A stretch of DNA of 8,375 bases from JACMLD01 sp040004415 (GTDB taxonomy: Bacteria > Bacteroidota > Bacteroidia > Chitinophagales > Chitinophagaceae), in assembly GCA_040004415.1 (NCBI GenBank), contig JBDUAY010000254.1, forward strand, positions 1 to 8,375, written 5' to 3'. The translations under genes and the position numbers were made by a program. Below the pieces are notes generated by a model. It was not told the origin of the DNA and did not search any database. It saw only the letters and a program-made list of their open reading frames with translations. Positions within the stretch are counted from its first letter, which is position 1. Each line of letters begins with the position of its first letter. Below are positions 6,913 to 8,375 of the stretch, in pieces.

Positions 6913-8375
6913 AATATGAAAAGATTGAATGTACTTGCTTTTGCTATTATTTTTTTGGTCTTTTTTTCCTGCAAAAAGAAAGATGACACAACCTCGCCGC
7001 CGGTGATAGTTCCAGGTCCCTTACATGTTAGCGCTGTTTATCTTAATAATTCAACCTTTGGCAATACCGCTTACGGCTCCGCAGTTATCCCTGCAATAAA
7101 AATTCAGTTTTCTGCTGCACTATTGAGAACAAGTGTTGCGGGCGCTGTTACTATTACAGATGCAGTTGCCGGAACAGCGATAGCGTCTAACACAATCTAT
7201 CAAAATGGTGATTCAGTGCTGCTGCTTCAACCCGCTGCACCGCTTAAATATTTAACTAAATATACCTTTAACATAAGCACTGGTTTACATTCTGCACAGA
7301 ACATAGCGTTAACCAGTGCAACCAATCAGGTATTCTATACGCAAATAGATTCTTCGCGAAAGTTTCCCGCGCTGTCAGATAATGATTTGCTGGACACCAT
7401 ACAAAAAAGAACATTTAAATATTTTTGGGATTTCGGCCATCCCGTAAGCGGACTGGCAAGAGAACGCAATACTTCCGGAGAAACAGTAACTTCCGGAGGA
7501 TCGGGCTTTGGTATAATGGCAATTGTTACCGGCGTTAGCAGAAATTATATTACACGTGCACAAGGTCTGGCAAGACTGCAAACGATCACAGCATTCTTAA
7601 AAAATACTGCGCAAAAATTTCATGGTGTATTTCCGCATTGGTTAAATGGAACAACCGGCGTTGTTATTCCATTTAGCCAGGATGATAATGGTGCCGACCT
7701 GGTAGAAACATCTTATCTCATGGAGGGCCTGCTTTGTGCAAGGCAGTATTTTAATGGGGCCGGGGCAGACGAGACAGCATTGCGCGATGATATCAATACA
7801 TTATGGAACAATGTGGAGTGGAGTTGGTTTACACAGGGAAATCAGCATGTGTTATATTGGCACTGGAGCCCTGATCTTAACTGGAAAATAAATATGCCCA
7901 TTAAAGGGTGGAATGAATGTTTGATTACCTATGTATTGGCCATGTCATCTGGTACACATGGTATATCCAAACCCGTGTATGACAGCGGGTGGGCTTCTAA
8001 CGGAGCAATGGTCAATGGCGCTTCATACTACGGTTATTCATTGCCGCTAGGTCCGGCAGCGGGTGGCCCATTGTTTTTTTCCCACTATTCATTTTTAGGA
8101 GTTAATCCCAATGGTTTGTCAGATGCGTATGCGAACTATACCACGCAAACAAAAAATCATACACTTATTAATTACAGTTACTGCAAAACAAATCCTAAAA
8201 ATTATTATGGATACAGTGATTCCTGCTGGGGTTTAACAGCCAGCGATATACAGGGTGGGTACAGTGCCAGTTCACCTACCAGTGACCTGGGCGTAATTGC
8301 GCCAACCGCGGCAATATCTTCTTTGCCCTATACACCAACGGAATCTATGAAGGCATTGCGTTTTTATTATTATGT
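6910..8375 (+). CDS. Ig-like plus glucoamylase-family (GH144-like) lipoprotein, putative endo-beta-1,2-glucanase, 3' end missing
   Basis: 488 complete codons are visible and the frame runs off the right edge without a stop. A hydrophobic leader ends in FFSC (cysteine 21) followed by KKKDD, a typical Bacteroidota surface-lipoprotein start. Residues about 37-145 look like a Big_5-type Ig-like domain. From about 155 onward comes a PF10091 'glucoamylase family' (alpha/alpha)6 domain: 'TFKYFWDFGHPVSGLARERN' (168-187), 'TSGGSGFGIMAI' (194-205), 'HGVFPHWLNGTTG' (238-250), 'DDNGADLVETSYLMEGLL' (258-275), 'YWHWSPDLNW' (316-325), 'GWNECLITYVLA' (333-344) and 'GPLFFSHYSFLGVNP' (386-400). The acidic set D259, D263, E266 and E336 has the spacing I recall for key residues of the Chitinophaga pinensis GH144 endo-beta-1,2-glucanase, within one residue. 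The family name 'glucoamylase' is historical and alpha-1,4-glucan activity is not implied. Perhaps 80-100 residues are missing, including the usual C-terminal motifs. Family is secure; substrate is inferred. Confidence 0.88.
   Translation, partial: MNMKRLNVLAFAIIFLVFFSCKKKDDTTSPPVIVPGPLHVSAVYLNNSTFGNTAYGSAVIPAIKIQFSAALLRTSVAGAVTITDAVAGTAIASNTIYQNGDSVLLLQPAAPLKYLTKYTFNISTGLHSAQNIALTSATNQVFYTQIDSSRKFPALSDNDLLDTIQKRTFKYFWDFGHPVSGLARERNTSGETVTSGGSGFGIMAIVTGVSRNYITRAQGLARLQTITAFLKNTAQKFHGVFPHWLNGTTGVVIPFSQDDNGADLVETSYLMEGLLCARQYFNGAGADETALRDDINTLWNNVEWSWFTQGNQHVLYWHWSPDLNWKINMPIKGWNECLITYVLAMSSGTHGISKPVYDSGWASNGAMVNGASYYGYSLPLGPAAGGPLFFSHYSFLGVNPNGLSDAYANYTTQTKNHTLINYSYCKTNPKNYYGYSDSCWGLTASDIQGGYSASSPTSDLGVIAPTAAISSLPYTPTESMKALRFYYY

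Noticed and set aside
6910..8375. Starch-type glucoamylase (GH15) reading of the last gene
   Set aside because: The motifs are those of the PF10091 family, not GH15; the name is a legacy label.

Overview
The window is a piece of a polysaccharide-utilisation-type locus from a member of the phylum Bacteroidota. The genus is not resolvable from the sequence; the style (moderate GC, A-rich gene starts without clear Shine-Dalgarno sites, C-terminal SusD/RagB signature, serial lipoproteins) fits soil or freshwater families such as Chitinophagaceae or Sphingobacteriaceae. All five genes lie on the plus strand and fill nearly the whole window.

Layout: (1) the 3' part of a SusD/RagB outer-membrane lipoprotein, cut by the left edge; its SusC/TonB-dependent partner would be expected just upstream. 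(2) After 24 bases, a small lipoprotein with a LamG/concanavalin-A-like domain. (3) A 69-base gap holding a perfect 12-bp hairpin, a candidate terminator or attenuator. (4) A seven-haem c-type cytochrome with an N-terminal hydrophobic export segment. (5) After 32 bases, an 1107-residue lipoprotein made of calcium-loop VCBS/FG-GAP repeats with an ASPIC/UnbV-type domain in the middle. (6) Overlapping its stop codon by one base, a lipoprotein with an Ig-like domain followed by a 'glucoamylase-family' (PF10091) catalytic domain that resembles GH144 endo-beta-1,2-glucanases, cut by the right edge.

How they may work together: SusD (with the unseen SusC) would capture and import oligosaccharides, the LamG lipoprotein is a candidate surface glycan binder, and the GH144-like enzyme would cut a glucan, plausibly a beta-1,2-glucan, at the cell surface or in the periplasm. 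The unusual part is the cytochrome and the large calcium-binding propeller protein set between the SusD/LamG pair and the glycoside hydrolase. Their position suggests an electron-transfer module co-expressed with glycan uptake, but nothing in the sequence proves the link. No RNA genes, mobile elements, CRISPR arrays or convincing promoters were seen.
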